52,465 nucleotides of DNA from assembly GCA_937951625.1 (NCBI GenBank), contig CALFBP010000050.1:1-52465 (forward strand), read 5' to 3'. Below are positions 44,509-52,465 of this stretch, one piece after another. The stretch is from an uncultured Thermoguttaceae bacterium (lineage in GTDB: Bacteria; Planctomycetota; Planctomycetia; Pirellulales; Thermoguttaceae). The notes under the pieces were generated by a model that was not told where the DNA came from, did not search any database, and was given only the letters and a program-made list of their open reading frames with translations. How positions within the stretch are numbered: position 1 is the stretch's first letter; every line of letters starts with the position of its first letter. A program made the position numbers and the translations under genes.

Positions 44509-45296
44509 TGGACTTCTGGAGCATTCTCTTTTCGATCGTCCTGTTTGCGTTGGCTGTCTCGCCGCTGTGGTTCATGGTCGATGGTTTCAACTTCGGCGTC
44601 AGCGCGGCGCTGGTGGTCTTGTGCCTGTTCCTGCCCCTGGTGTTGGACGAGCCGTTCGCCATTTGCCTGGCGGTGGGTCCGGTGGCGATCTATTTGATGT
44701 TGTTCGGGGCCATCAATCTGGCGCGGCGGCCGTTTTTGGTTTCGGGCGGGCGGGACTTCGCCGTGCTGGCCCTGGCCGCCACCGGCCTGGTAATCGTCGG
44801 GCCGATGAATCTGTTCTACCCCTTGACGGCTTCCATGCGATTTGGTGCCAACGTGTGGTTGATGTTGATCAGCCTATACATCTTGATCGTAATCTGCCTG
44901 ATCCTCTTCATGCGGCCCCGGTTGGTGATCTACAACATCACGATGGAAGAACTGCGGCCCATCCTGGCCGAAGAAGCGGCGAAACTCGATCCCGACGCGC
45001 GTTGGGCTGGCGACAGCCTCTCGCTGCCCAACTTGGGCGTCCAGCTCCATCTGGACAGTGTCGCCAAGATGCGCAATGTGTCGCTGGTCTCCAGCGGTCC
45101 TTCGCAGGATCCCCAAGGCTGGCGGCGGCTCGAACTGGCCCTCCAAGCCGCGCTGGCCGACTTGGAAGTGCCCCGCAACGTCCGCGCCGTCAGCCTCCTG
45201 AGCGCCGCGACGATCATTCTGTTCTTCCTTGTCCTCTCGGTATCCAGCGATCCGCAGAGCGTGGGCCAGTCGATCGTGGAGATGTTCTGGGAATGA
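44508..45296 (+). CDS. polytopic membrane protein of unknown function (second of the pair)
   Basis: A 262-residue protein starting MDFWSILFSIVLFALAVSPL. About five hydrophobic spans fill residues 5-140, including FGVSAALVVLCLFLPLVL, ICLAVGPVAIYLMLFGAINL, DFAVLALAATGLVIVGPMNL and VWLMLISLYILIVICLILFM. A soluble domain (~145-235, RPRLVIYNITMEELRPILAE ... LALQAALADLEVPRNV) and one C-terminal span (LSAATIILFFLVLSV) follow. The soluble part has alternating beta/alpha character and could sit in the cytoplasm. GGAGAAC lies 13 bases upstream. No family recognised; the one-base overlap with the preceding gene points to a two-subunit membrane complex. Confidence 0.72.
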   Translation: MDFWSILFSIVLFALAVSPLWFMVDGFNFGVSAALVVLCLFLPLVLDEPFAICLAVGPVAIYLMLFGAINLARRPFLVSGGRDFAVLALAATGLVIVGPMNLFYPLTASMRFGANVWLMLISLYILIVICLILFMRPRLVIYNITMEELRPILAEEAAKLDPDARWAGDSLSLPNLGVQLHLDSVAKMRNVSLVSSGPSQDPQGWRRLELALQAALADLEVPRNVRAVSLLSAATIILFFLVLSVSSDPQSVGQSIVEMFWE

Positions 45297-45384
45297 AGGG
45301 GTGTTCGGCGAGGGACCTGGCCGATCCATCGAACCCAACGAAGTTGCGGCCCCTGGGGTGCTTTTGTTCCTACGATTGCGCCGT

Positions 45385-46536
45385 ATGTCGAGCTTATCGC
45401 TGACCGATGCCTTGAAGCGCGAGGCGGTCCGCCTTGGGTTCGATCTGGTGGGGACCTGTCCGGCCGTGCCGCCGCCGGGGATCGCGCGGTTTCGACAGTG
45501 GTTGGCCGCTGGTTACGCGGGCGAAATGACCTACTTGAAAGATCGGGCCGAGGCCTACGCCGATCCATGCCGCGTGTTGGAAGGGGCGCGAAGCATCCTG
45601 ATGCTGGGAATAAGCTATCGCAGTGTGGAGCCGAATCCCGTCGATACTGGCCAAGGTCGAGTCTCGCGCTATGCCTGGGGACGCGATTACCACCGCGTGG
45701 TCCGTCGCAAGCTTCGTGCTCTGGCCGATCTGCACCGCCGCCTCGCGCCGGCCGCCGCCTGCCGCGGCGTGGTCGATACCGCACCGCTGTTAGAACGGGA
45801 ATTCGGCCAGATGGCGGGATTGGGCTGGATCGGAAAAAACACGCTGCTCTTGAATCGCCGCCTGGGCAGTTGGTTCTTTCTGGCAGCCTTGTTGACGACC
45901 GAGGTCTTGGAGTACGACGCCCCGCATCAGGTTGACCACTGCGGTCGATGTCGGGCGTGCCTGGAAGCCTGTCCCACCGGGGCCCTCATCGCCCCCCGGG
46001 TGCTCGACGCGCGGCGCTGCATCAGCTATCTGACCATCGAGTTGCGTGCCGATGTCCCGCCGGACCTGCGAGCGAACGTGGGCGAGTGGTTTTTCGGTTG
46101 CGACGTGTGTCAAGAGGTATGCCCCTGGAATACCAAGGCCGAGAGCGGGTCGAACTTGGAATTCGCTCCCCATCCGGGGAACAACCCGGTCGAACTGGCC
46201 GGACTGTTTTTTATGGATGCGGAAGCCCTTCGGCAGCGTTTTCAATCGACCCCTCTGTGGCGGGCCAAACGCCGTGGCTTGTTGCGCAACGCGGCCGTTG
46301 TTCTAGGAAATCGTTATGATGAAAGCTGCCTCGACGCCTTGATCCACGGGCTTGACGACGTCGAGCCCATGGTTCGCCGTGCTTGTGCCTGGGCCATGAG
46401 CCAATACGCTTCGCCGCGGGCTGGGGCCGCCCTCCAAACTCGACTCGAAACGGAAAACGATCCCAGCGTGCGGCACGAACTGGAAACGGCTTTGCAGGCC
46501 CTAAAGTCGGAAAAAGCGGTAAAGTCGTCATCGTAA
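45385..46536 (+). CDS. queG: epoxyqueuosine reductase QueG
   Basis: A 383-residue cobalamin- and iron-sulfur-dependent enzyme that reduces epoxyqueuosine to queuosine in tRNA. The N-terminus LKREAVRLGFDLVGTCPA and EMTYLKDRAEAYADPCRVLEG are typical. The middle has GLGWIGKNTLLLNRRLGSWF. Two 4Fe-4S sites follow: CGRCRACLEACP (about residues 186-197) and CDVCQEVCPWN (about 240-250). The C-terminal ~110 residues hold HEAT-like repeats (LRNAAVVLGNRYDESCLDAL, VRRACAWAMSQYA) seen in full-length QueG proteins. The start at 45385 gives the family N-terminus. It follows the membrane pair by 88 bases on the same strand. Confidence 0.93.
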   Translation: MSSLSLTDALKREAVRLGFDLVGTCPAVPPPGIARFRQWLAAGYAGEMTYLKDRAEAYADPCRVLEGARSILMLGISYRSVEPNPVDTGQGRVSRYAWGRDYHRVVRRKLRALADLHRRLAPAAACRGVVDTAPLLEREFGQMAGLGWIGKNTLLLNRRLGSWFFLAALLTTEVLEYDAPHQVDHCGRCRACLEACPTGALIAPRVLDARRCISYLTIELRADVPPDLRANVGEWFFGCDVCQEVCPWNTKAESGSNLEFAPHPGNNPVELAGLFFMDAEALRQRFQSTPLWRAKRRGLLRNAAVVLGNRYDESCLDALIHGLDDVEPMVRRACAWAMSQYASPRAGAALQTRLETENDPSVRHELETALQALKSEKAVKSSS

Positions 46537-46622
46537 GGTCCCCGGCGGCGCCGCAAGAGGCCTCCGATCGCGGGCCCGTCTTTGCTCTTCCGCAAGCAAT
46601 CGCCATCCTGGCCGAGTTTCGT

Positions 46623-46631
46623 TGGTACAAT
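46623..46631 (+). promoter_or_regulatory. candidate extended -10 promoter for ubiB (TGGTACAAT)
   Basis: TGG-TACAAT fits the extended -10 pattern TGnTATAAT and lies in an AT-rich patch. Transcription would start near 46638, leaving a leader of about 84 bases before the ATG at 46722. No -35 is needed for extended -10 promoters, and none is seen. Confidence 0.38.
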
Positions 46632-46721
46632 AAAAGGATCGGAAGATACGCAAAATGAGGCGAGAAGGCCGCGCAAGCCAAATCGAGGGATTTCCTTATC
46701 GCGCGTTGACGGCCACCGGTC

Positions 46722-48383
46722 ATGAAAATCAGTTCCATCCCTCAAATTTACCGGCACTTAGCGCGATGGCGTGAGATTCTCGCCGTGCTGAGCAAGTACG
46801 GTCTGGCGGACTGGATCGGTCGGCTGGGTCCGGAGTTTGCGAAGGATCTGCTCAAAGACCGCGAGGGGATGGCCATTGCGCGGCACACCTGGCCCACGCG
46901 GATTCGTTTGGCCCTCACGGAATTAGGCCCCACGTTCATCAAGCTCGGCCAATTGCTGAGCACCCGACCCGACCTGGTGGGCACCGAACTCTCGGCGGCC
47001 CTGCAACACCTCCAGGACAACGTGCCGTCGGACTCGATGGAGCAAGTCCGCGGGATGGTGGAACGGGACCTGAAGCGGCCGATCGAGGAATGTTTCGCGG
47101 AGTTTGAGGAACGGCCTTTGGCGTCGGCGTCGATCGGCCAAGTGCATCGGGCCCGGCTCAAAAGCGGCGAGCGCGTCGTGGTCAAGGTCCAGCATCCCGA
47201 CGTGCCGCGCAAGTTCCAGGTGGATTTGGAGATTTTCGTGGGGCTTGCGCAGTGGGCGGAGATGGTCCCCGAGTTGGCTCAGTACCGCCCCTTGGCCATC
47301 GCCACCGAGTTCCAGCGGATGTTGCGGCGGGAGTTGGATTTTGCTCGCGAGTTGCGAAATATGCAGGAATTCGGCCGCCACTTCGCCAAGGATCCGTCGG
47401 TTCGCATCCCCCGGCCGTACCCCGAGTTCTCCGGCCCCCGCGTGCTGACGATGGAGATGCTCGAGGGCATCAAGTTGGTCGAGACCGAGCGGCTGGTGCA
47501 GGCGGGCGTGGACATGAACGAAATCGCCCGCCGTGGGGCGAACATGTACCTCAAAATGATCTTCTCCCACGGATTTTTCCACGCCGATCCACACCCGGGA
47601 AACTTGCTGGTCTTGGAAGGCGGCGTGATCGGATTGCTCGATTACGGGATGGTGGGGCGGATCGACGAGCGGCTGCTGGAAGACGTCGAAGAGCTTTTTC
47701 TGGGGGTCACCAGTCTCGATGCCGAGCACTTGACGGCGGTTGTGACCCGGGTCGGCGCCGTGCCGGTGGAGCTCGACCGGTCGGCCCTGGCCGTCGACCT
47801 GGCCGACTACCTGGCCCATTATGGAAGCCAGTCGCTGGATACGCTCGACTTGAGCGCCTCGCTCAACGAACTGCTGGACCTGATCTACCGCTACCGGATC
47901 AGCCTGCCCGCCAAATTGGCGATGCTCCTCAAGCTGCTCGTGACCCTGGAGGGCACTTCCAAACTGTTGAGTCCCAAACTGAGCTTGCTGGAGTTGATGA
48001 AGCCCTACCGCAAGCAGATGCTCCTGCGGCGGTTTTCGCCCGCTCGTCAGATGCGGAAAATGCGACGCATTTCGTGGGAAATGCGGCACCTCCTGGACAT
48101 CCTGCCCCGCGGGCTGACTGAAATCATCGAACAGGTCCAGACCGGCAAGTTCGACGTCCACCTCGACCACCGCGGCTTGGAACCGTCGGTCAATCGGCTC
48201 GTGCTGGGCATGTTGGCCAGCGCTTTGTTCGTCGGCTCGTCGCTGATGGTCAGCCGCCAGGTGGCCCCGATCGTCTACGACATCTCCGTGCCGGGAGCGG
48301 TGGCGATGCTCGTCGCCATCATCTTGAGCCTCCGCCTCTGGCGGGCGATCAGCAAATCGGGCCACTTGGACCGGCGGAAATAA
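46722..48383 (+). CDS. ubiB: UbiB/ABC1/AarF family atypical protein kinase
   Basis: A 553-residue UbiB-family protein. The KxGQ motif is FIKLGQLLSTRPDL (K74-Q77). The A-rich loop PLASASIGQVHRARL replaces the usual glycine-rich loop. VVVKVQHP carries the ATP-binding Lys, HGFFHADPHPGNLLVL the catalytic Asp/Asn, and LLDYGMVG the DFG equivalent. The C-terminus has two membrane spans (LVLGMLASALFVGSSLMVS and AVAMLVAIILSLRLW). UbiB proteins support isoprenoid-quinone synthesis or lipid homeostasis through ATPase activity. With mqnD elsewhere in the window the quinone is likely menaquinone, so a ubiquinone-specific role is doubtful. It converges on the flippase gene. Confidence 0.93.
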   Translation: MKISSIPQIYRHLARWREILAVLSKYGLADWIGRLGPEFAKDLLKDREGMAIARHTWPTRIRLALTELGPTFIKLGQLLSTRPDLVGTELSAALQHLQDNVPSDSMEQVRGMVERDLKRPIEECFAEFEERPLASASIGQVHRARLKSGERVVVKVQHPDVPRKFQVDLEIFVGLAQWAEMVPELAQYRPLAIATEFQRMLRRELDFARELRNMQEFGRHFAKDPSVRIPRPYPEFSGPRVLTMEMLEGIKLVETERLVQAGVDMNEIARRGANMYLKMIFSHGFFHADPHPGNLLVLEGGVIGLLDYGMVGRIDERLLEDVEELFLGVTSLDAEHLTAVVTRVGAVPVELDRSALAVDLADYLAHYGSQSLDTLDLSASLNELLDLIYRYRISLPAKLAMLLKLLVTLEGTSKLLSPKLSLLELMKPYRKQMLLRRFSPARQMRKMRRISWEMRHLLDILPRGLTEIIEQVQTGKFDVHLDHRGLEPSVNRLVLGMLASALFVGSSLMVSRQVAPIVYDISVPGAVAMLVAIILSLRLWRAISKSGHLDRRK

Positions 48384-48430
48384 GTTACTTATCCAGCACC
48401 GCAGAAAGCTGGAGGATACAAAGTGGACCG

Positions 48431-48465
48431 CCGGACGCGGAGCCCGGGATCCAGCGGGCGTCCGG
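48431..48465. terminator. stem-loop between convergent ubiB and flippase genes
   Basis: CCGGACGC (48431-48438) pairs exactly with GCGTCCGG (48458-48465) across 19 bases. It lies between converging genes and could act on both transcripts, but neither side has a clear U-tract. Confidence 0.35.
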
Positions 48466-48559
48466 AGAAAGCTTGCACAGCCAACACCCCCACCACGTTG
48501 GACTTCTTGATCCGAGTCTGCCACGCCTGGCAGGCTATGTTCCCACGCCGTTGATCCTC

Positions 48560-50110
48560 TTACGGCGCGGCGGCGGCCGGTCGCGCGGCGATCTCACGGA
48601 GCCTGCGCCAAAGGTCCCTGCTAGCCTCGGCCAGGTATTGCTTCTCGTCCGCGCTAAAGTATTCCACCCGGGGGATGATGCCCAAGACGAGAACAACGCT
48701 GAAAACCAGGCCGGGCCAGGGGGCAAGGCAGATCACTGTGGGAACCAGGGCCGCGAGGACCAGGCCTCCCTCCACGCGCATCCCCCGCCGCCAAGCAAAC
48801 CACCAGATCAGGCCCAGCACCGCCAGGCGAGCCCCTGCGGTGGCCAAAGCTGCTCCCAAAAGGCCCAAACTCGGCAGCAAAGGCACGTTCAAGGCCACGT
48901 TGAGCACGAGCCCCAGTGCCAAGGCCACCGCGATTAGCCGCGACCCTTCCGCGTACCACAGATAGTTGTACGAGACCGCGGCCAGTCCCCACCACGCCGC
49001 GCACACCAAGGCCCAGGGTAACACCGCCAACCCTTCGCCAAAGCGATGCTGCCAAACGGTGCCGAACAGCACCGGCGCGATGGCCAGCACCGCCAGCGAG
49101 GCGGCCGCCAATCCTAACCCGAGTATTTTGAGAATCAACACCAGTCGCCGCGAGACTTCGTCGCGACGCCCCCGCTCCCAGTCGGCGCTCAAATGCGGCG
49201 TGAGCACGGCCGCAAGCATTTCGGTCACGCCGACCATCAGCAGGGGAAAAATGCGGGCGGTGTGGTATTGGCCCACCAGATGGAGCGCTTCGGCGTTGGG
49301 CAGGCCCGCAAAGTGGACCAGCATGAACCGGTCCACCAGCCCAAAGGCGTTGGACAACCAATTGGTCACCCAAAGCCAAAAGGCGAACGGAGCGAGTCGG
49401 GCCCAAAGCGATCGATGCGGAAGCTCGGTCTGGGCATCGGGGATCGCGGTCCAGAGGCGGCTCCAGCGGACTGCCGCGATGGTCACACTCGTGCAGGACG
49501 CCGCAAGGAAGGCGATCACCACCGCGTCCGTCCGAGCCGACCAAGCCAGCACCAGCACCACGCCCGCCGCCGCGAAGACCGCGCTGTTGACCAGTTGGGT
49601 GAAGGAAACGAAGCGGACTTGTCTCAAAGCGGTGTACAGCGAGCCGAAGGCGTTGTCGAAAATGACCACGCCCAGGCCCACGGCCAACAGCAGCACCAAC
49701 CCGCTGTGCTCCGGGCTGCCGAAGATCAATTCCGAGAACCACGACCGGCCGACCGCCACGAGGGCCACGGCAAGTACGGTCAGGATCGCGATGGCCCCGC
49801 CCGTGCGGCGTAGGAACGGCCGTAATTGCCCCCGTTCCCGGTAATGTTCGATATAGCGTCCGAAACTGCCGGGCAGACCGAGCACGGCGAGCGGGGCGGC
49901 CAGCATGAGGAACCCAAAGGCCATGTCCCATTGCCCCAACTGCTCGGCATCCAACCACCGGCAAAAGAGCACGCCCCGCACAAATCCCACAAGCCGCTGC
50001 ACCACGGTCAAGGCGAAAAGCATCACGACGCTGGCAGCCAGCGTATCGTGCTTCAGTCCGTCCGGCGGCGGGGGCGGAATCTGGATGGGCTCGGAGCGCG
50101 TTCGGGCCAT
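48560..50110 (-). CDS. polysaccharide (Wzx-type) flippase of the MOP superfamily
   Basis: A 516-residue membrane protein with about 12-14 hydrophobic spans. The N-terminal pattern DTLAASVVMLFALTVVQRLV-GFVRGVLFCRWLDAEQLGQWD is the classic Wzx/RfbX-like first helix pair, and FDNAFGSLYTALRQVRFVSF is the usual mid-helix segment. Late spans include LLGAALATAGARLAVLGLIW. Such proteins flip undecaprenol-linked glycans across the inner membrane. The ATG at 50110 is chosen over an in-frame TTG two codons upstream. No glycosyltransferase is adjacent, so it is an isolated flippase gene and the substrate glycan is unknown. Confidence 0.87.
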   Translation of the reverse strand: MARTRSEPIQIPPPPPDGLKHDTLAASVVMLFALTVVQRLVGFVRGVLFCRWLDAEQLGQWDMAFGFLMLAAPLAVLGLPGSFGRYIEHYRERGQLRPFLRRTGGAIAILTVLAVALVAVGRSWFSELIFGSPEHSGLVLLLAVGLGVVIFDNAFGSLYTALRQVRFVSFTQLVNSAVFAAAGVVLVLAWSARTDAVVIAFLAASCTSVTIAAVRWSRLWTAIPDAQTELPHRSLWARLAPFAFWLWVTNWLSNAFGLVDRFMLVHFAGLPNAEALHLVGQYHTARIFPLLMVGVTEMLAAVLTPHLSADWERGRRDEVSRRLVLILKILGLGLAAASLAVLAIAPVLFGTVWQHRFGEGLAVLPWALVCAAWWGLAAVSYNYLWYAEGSRLIAVALALGLVLNVALNVPLLPSLGLLGAALATAGARLAVLGLIWWFAWRRGMRVEGGLVLAALVPTVICLAPWPGLVFSVVLVLGIIPRVEYFSADEKQYLAEASRDLWRRLREIAARPAAAAP

Positions 50111-50371
50111 GCGCAAGTGTAACTCAACAATGCGTCTGTGGTTGTCAGCCCGCTGCGCAGCCTCTCCGGGCGGTTTAGGGCTTTGGGTACCGCCGCTCTA
50201 CCGCCGGAACCCTTACCGCCAAGGCCGATGCTATCGACCATGCGGCTTGTAGCGCTTGTAGCGATAGAAGAGAACGGTCATGGGTCCTTGCCTGGTGAGC
50301 AAAGCGAAAACTTCCCGGCGTCCCCCTTCCGGCAACCTTTCTTCGAGCGAAGCCGAACCCTTCCGCAGGCT

Positions 50372-52465
50372 TTAATCGCCCGGGAGGGCGGCGGAGAGTC
50401 GTTCCTGATAAAGGCGGTATCCAACTTTACGGCAGGCTTCGATGGTCTCGGGATAGGGGGTGTCGCAGATGTCGACAAAGCCGATTTGATAATTTTCGCC
50501 GTCGCCGCGGCCCGTCGTGGCTTGGTCGCCGTACTGGAACCAGTGGGTACCAACGATCCAGGGGTTGCCCAATGCGCTTCGGACGTAAGCCACGTAGGCG
50601 GTCGCGCGTTCCGCCTGGTTGGCCGTGGGCACAAGCCCGGTGTGGAACATGCCGCGGTCCAGCGCGCCGAAATGGAACTCGCCGATCACGATGGGGCGAT
50701 CCACGCCCTTCGGCAGGCGGAGGTTGGCCACGCTCCGCTGGTAGCGGTTGAAGCTCACCACGTCGCAGTATTTGGCCGCCGCCCGGATTGCCCGTTCGTT
50801 CGCCCAAGCAAAACGACAGCCGAGGTACAGCCCCTGCGGATCGGCCTCCTTGACCGCGTCGCGGCAGAGCTGGAAGAACCGCTCGGCGATGACCGTGGTG
50901 AATTCCCCGAGGTCCGCGGCGGCCTTTTTCACCTCGGGCGGAGTGCGGCTTTCGAGCAGCGCATCCCACGACGCATGGTGTGTGCCCCAGACCGCGTTCA
51001 GTCGTTCGATGGTCGGATATCTGGCTTGGAGCCATTGGACAAAGGCTTTTTTGGCCGGCTGGTCGGGCGGCGAGGCCAGGGCGGCCACCGCCAGCGAGGT
51101 CTCGTTGCCCCAGCTCAATTCATTTCCCACGAAATACCCCACGCACCAAGGATCGCCCGCCGCGCGGCCCTTATGGCCTGCCATGGCCTTGCGCAGGGAC
51201 TCCATGAAGCTGGGGTCGAACACGTCGACGAATTTTCCCCAGTAGCCTTCGCTGCCCTCCAACGGTCGCGAGTAAAAGTTGACTGTGGCCGTGTACGGCG
51301 TCTTGCGCATCAGATACACGCTGGAGTCCGACCAATTGGCGATCGTGTTCATCCCCCAGCTTCGCAAGCGTTGGTGGGCCCGTTGGGCCGAGGCCTCACG
51401 CCAGTGCTCACCATACTTACGGAACAGATTTGCCCCGGTAAAGTTAAACGTCTCGTAGGCTTTGCCCTTGTAGTAGCCGTGGGGCGCCCAGTTGCTGCGG
51501 CCAAAAAAAGCGGCCAGCGGCGACTCCTTGGGCGGCAGCTCGGCGAACCAATGGCGGCGGTCGGTGATGGGAGTCACGTTTTCCATGCGGACGCAGTCGA
51601 TCCCGTGAGACCAGAACAACCGCCCCTCGGGATCGACCAACCACCACCGGCCCTGGTGTTTCTCAGTTCGGAATCGGCCTGTCGCCTTCAGCAGCGGTCC
51701 GGCCTGCCAGCCGCCGTATTGGTTCCAGTCGTTGGGGCCGGGATGCGCTGCCAGATCGGCCAGTTCGGCCTTCTCGCGGGCTGCGAAATCGTCGATGTCA
51801 TGAATCTTTCCCGGCCAATCTGTGTGGAGGAACTGGCCAAAGGCGTCGATGAGCGGGAAGAGCTTTTCGTCGGTCGGCAAGGTCGAGGGAACCGAACCCC
51901 CGGCCCGAACGTTGGAGATCTCGAAACTGTGCTCCAGCTTTGGTTTGGCGACGAAAATCAGTAGTTTTTCGACGTTTGCAGGATCGATTCCGCCGGACTC
52001 CACCCAGCCGCCAGGGTAGCCGCGCATGCCGAACAGTTTACCGCGAAGCTCAGGCGGCATTTGTCGCTTGAGCGGCACGACGAGCGTTTTCTGCTCCTCA
52101 GGCCCCAGGCGGACGTGCTCGGTCACGCAGTTTTTCGACCCGTCGGCACCCGGATTATCCACGCGGCAGGAAACCTCGACAGGGTGCGGCTTGAGGTTCC
52201 TGACATCGACGGCCAGATGTTCGAAGGGCGTCAGGTCCCAACGTCCGCCGGGGGCCTTTAGCGTGATGCCCGGCCACGACTCGCGATTTCCGGTGGCAAT
52301 CTGAAGCCACTCGCCCCGGACTTGAACTTTCGCGTCGCGTGCTTCGATTCCGGCTACATCCATTTTCGCGTCAAAAGTCAAAAGCGGCTGATCCGCTCGA
52401 CCCTCCGGTGCGGCGGCAACGCAAACAACTATCGCACACAACAAAGCCACTGGTCGGGGCGACAT
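50372..52465 (-). CDS. secreted clan GH-A glycoside hydrolase (beta-agarase/GH50-like)
   Basis: A 697-residue exported protein starting exactly at the right edge of the window (ATG at 52465). Its ribosome-binding site is outside and an upstream start cannot be excluded, though MSPRPVALLCAIVVCVAAAP is already a good signal peptide. Residues ~28-190 are a beta-sandwich of carbohydrate-binding type. The TIM barrel begins near 262 (GRFRTEKHQGRWWLVDPEGR). The acid/base pair position is YFVGNELSWGN (N448-E449), and the nucleophile is PIVIGEFHFG (E596), as in clan GH-A. By eye it resembles GH50 exo-beta-agarases, but the substrate could be any beta-galactan or other glycan. Confidence 0.8.
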   Translation of the reverse strand: MSPRPVALLCAIVVCVAAAPEGRADQPLLTFDAKMDVAGIEARDAKVQVRGEWLQIATGNRESWPGITLKAPGGRWDLTPFEHLAVDVRNLKPHPVEVSCRVDNPGADGSKNCVTEHVRLGPEEQKTLVVPLKRQMPPELRGKLFGMRGYPGGWVESGGIDPANVEKLLIFVAKPKLEHSFEISNVRAGGSVPSTLPTDEKLFPLIDAFGQFLHTDWPGKIHDIDDFAAREKAELADLAAHPGPNDWNQYGGWQAGPLLKATGRFRTEKHQGRWWLVDPEGRLFWSHGIDCVRMENVTPITDRRHWFAELPPKESPLAAFFGRSNWAPHGYYKGKAYETFNFTGANLFRKYGEHWREASAQRAHQRLRSWGMNTIANWSDSSVYLMRKTPYTATVNFYSRPLEGSEGYWGKFVDVFDPSFMESLRKAMAGHKGRAAGDPWCVGYFVGNELSWGNETSLAVAALASPPDQPAKKAFVQWLQARYPTIERLNAVWGTHHASWDALLESRTPPEVKKAAADLGEFTTVIAERFFQLCRDAVKEADPQGLYLGCRFAWANERAIRAAAKYCDVVSFNRYQRSVANLRLPKGVDRPIVIGEFHFGALDRGMFHTGLVPTANQAERATAYVAYVRSALGNPWIVGTHWFQYGDQATTGRGDGENYQIGFVDICDTPYPETIEACRKVGYRLYQERLSAALPGD

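Noticed and set aside
46923-48524. 533-codon open frame on the minus strand opposite ubiB
   Set aside because: It lies wholly opposite a recognised UbiB protein and its translation is low-complexity His/Gln/Asp-rich. Long antisense frames are normal at this GC content.

Overview
The window looks like chromosomal DNA of a GC-rich member of the Planctomycetota, probably a Pirellulales-type lineage. The evidence is lineage style rather than a marker gene: a surface serine protease with the LEPR-type N-terminal sorting motif, three Gfo/Idh/MocA oxidoreductases that all begin with twin-arginine signals, two DegT-type aminotransferases that also carry twin-arginine signals, the futalosine-pathway gene mqnD, and a Cys/Pro-rich secreted repeat protein. 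I see no rRNA, tRNA, CRISPR array, insertion sequence or prophage. Thirty-six protein genes are called with useful support, plus one 48-residue zinc-ribbon gene.

Layout. 1-93 is a 7-bp minisatellite. 107-2542 holds an AcuI/YhdH reductase, a DUF4186 protein and a class IV aminotransferase. 2749-5686 (minus) is an ABC-2 exporter operon: ATPase, then two permeases. 5924-10091 pairs a secreted six-hairpin glycosidase with a Tat-exported Gfo/Idh/MocA protein. 10644-14661 has an ECF sigma factor, a HEAT/TPR protein, a secreted protein with secretin-N-like (STN-like) domains, and mqnD. 14701-17391 is a large secreted FAD enzyme. 17474-22626 (minus) is hisF, a stand-alone GMP synthase ATPase subunit, and carB. 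23180-25062 has a short-chain dehydrogenase and a compact group 2 sigma-70 factor.

25682-32670 is the most distinctive block. On the minus strand lie two Tat-exported aminotransferases and a Tat-exported oxidoreductase; divergently, on the plus strand, lie a cytoplasmic TIM-barrel sugar isomerase and another Tat-exported oxidoreductase. 33040-33599 is a translationally coupled zinc-ribbon/cupin pair. 34112-38708 has the LEPR subtilase and the Cys-rich repeat protein. 38867-46536 has a UxaB-like dehydrogenase, MutY, a HEAT protein, an M28 peptidase, a pair of overlapping membrane-protein genes and QueG. 46722-52465 has a UbiB kinase, a Wzx-like flippase and a secreted clan GH-A glycosidase.

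How it fits together. Much of the window serves extracytoplasmic carbohydrate chemistry: two secreted glycoside hydrolases, three exported Gfo/Idh/MocA enzymes, an exported FAD enzyme with a carbohydrate-binding-like N-terminus, two exported PLP enzymes, a cytoplasmic sugar isomerase and a hexuronate-type dehydrogenase. Housekeeping genes are interspersed. Most notable are three consecutive ammonia-accepting synthases (HisF, GMP synthase ATPase subunit, CarB), none with its glutaminase partner in the window.
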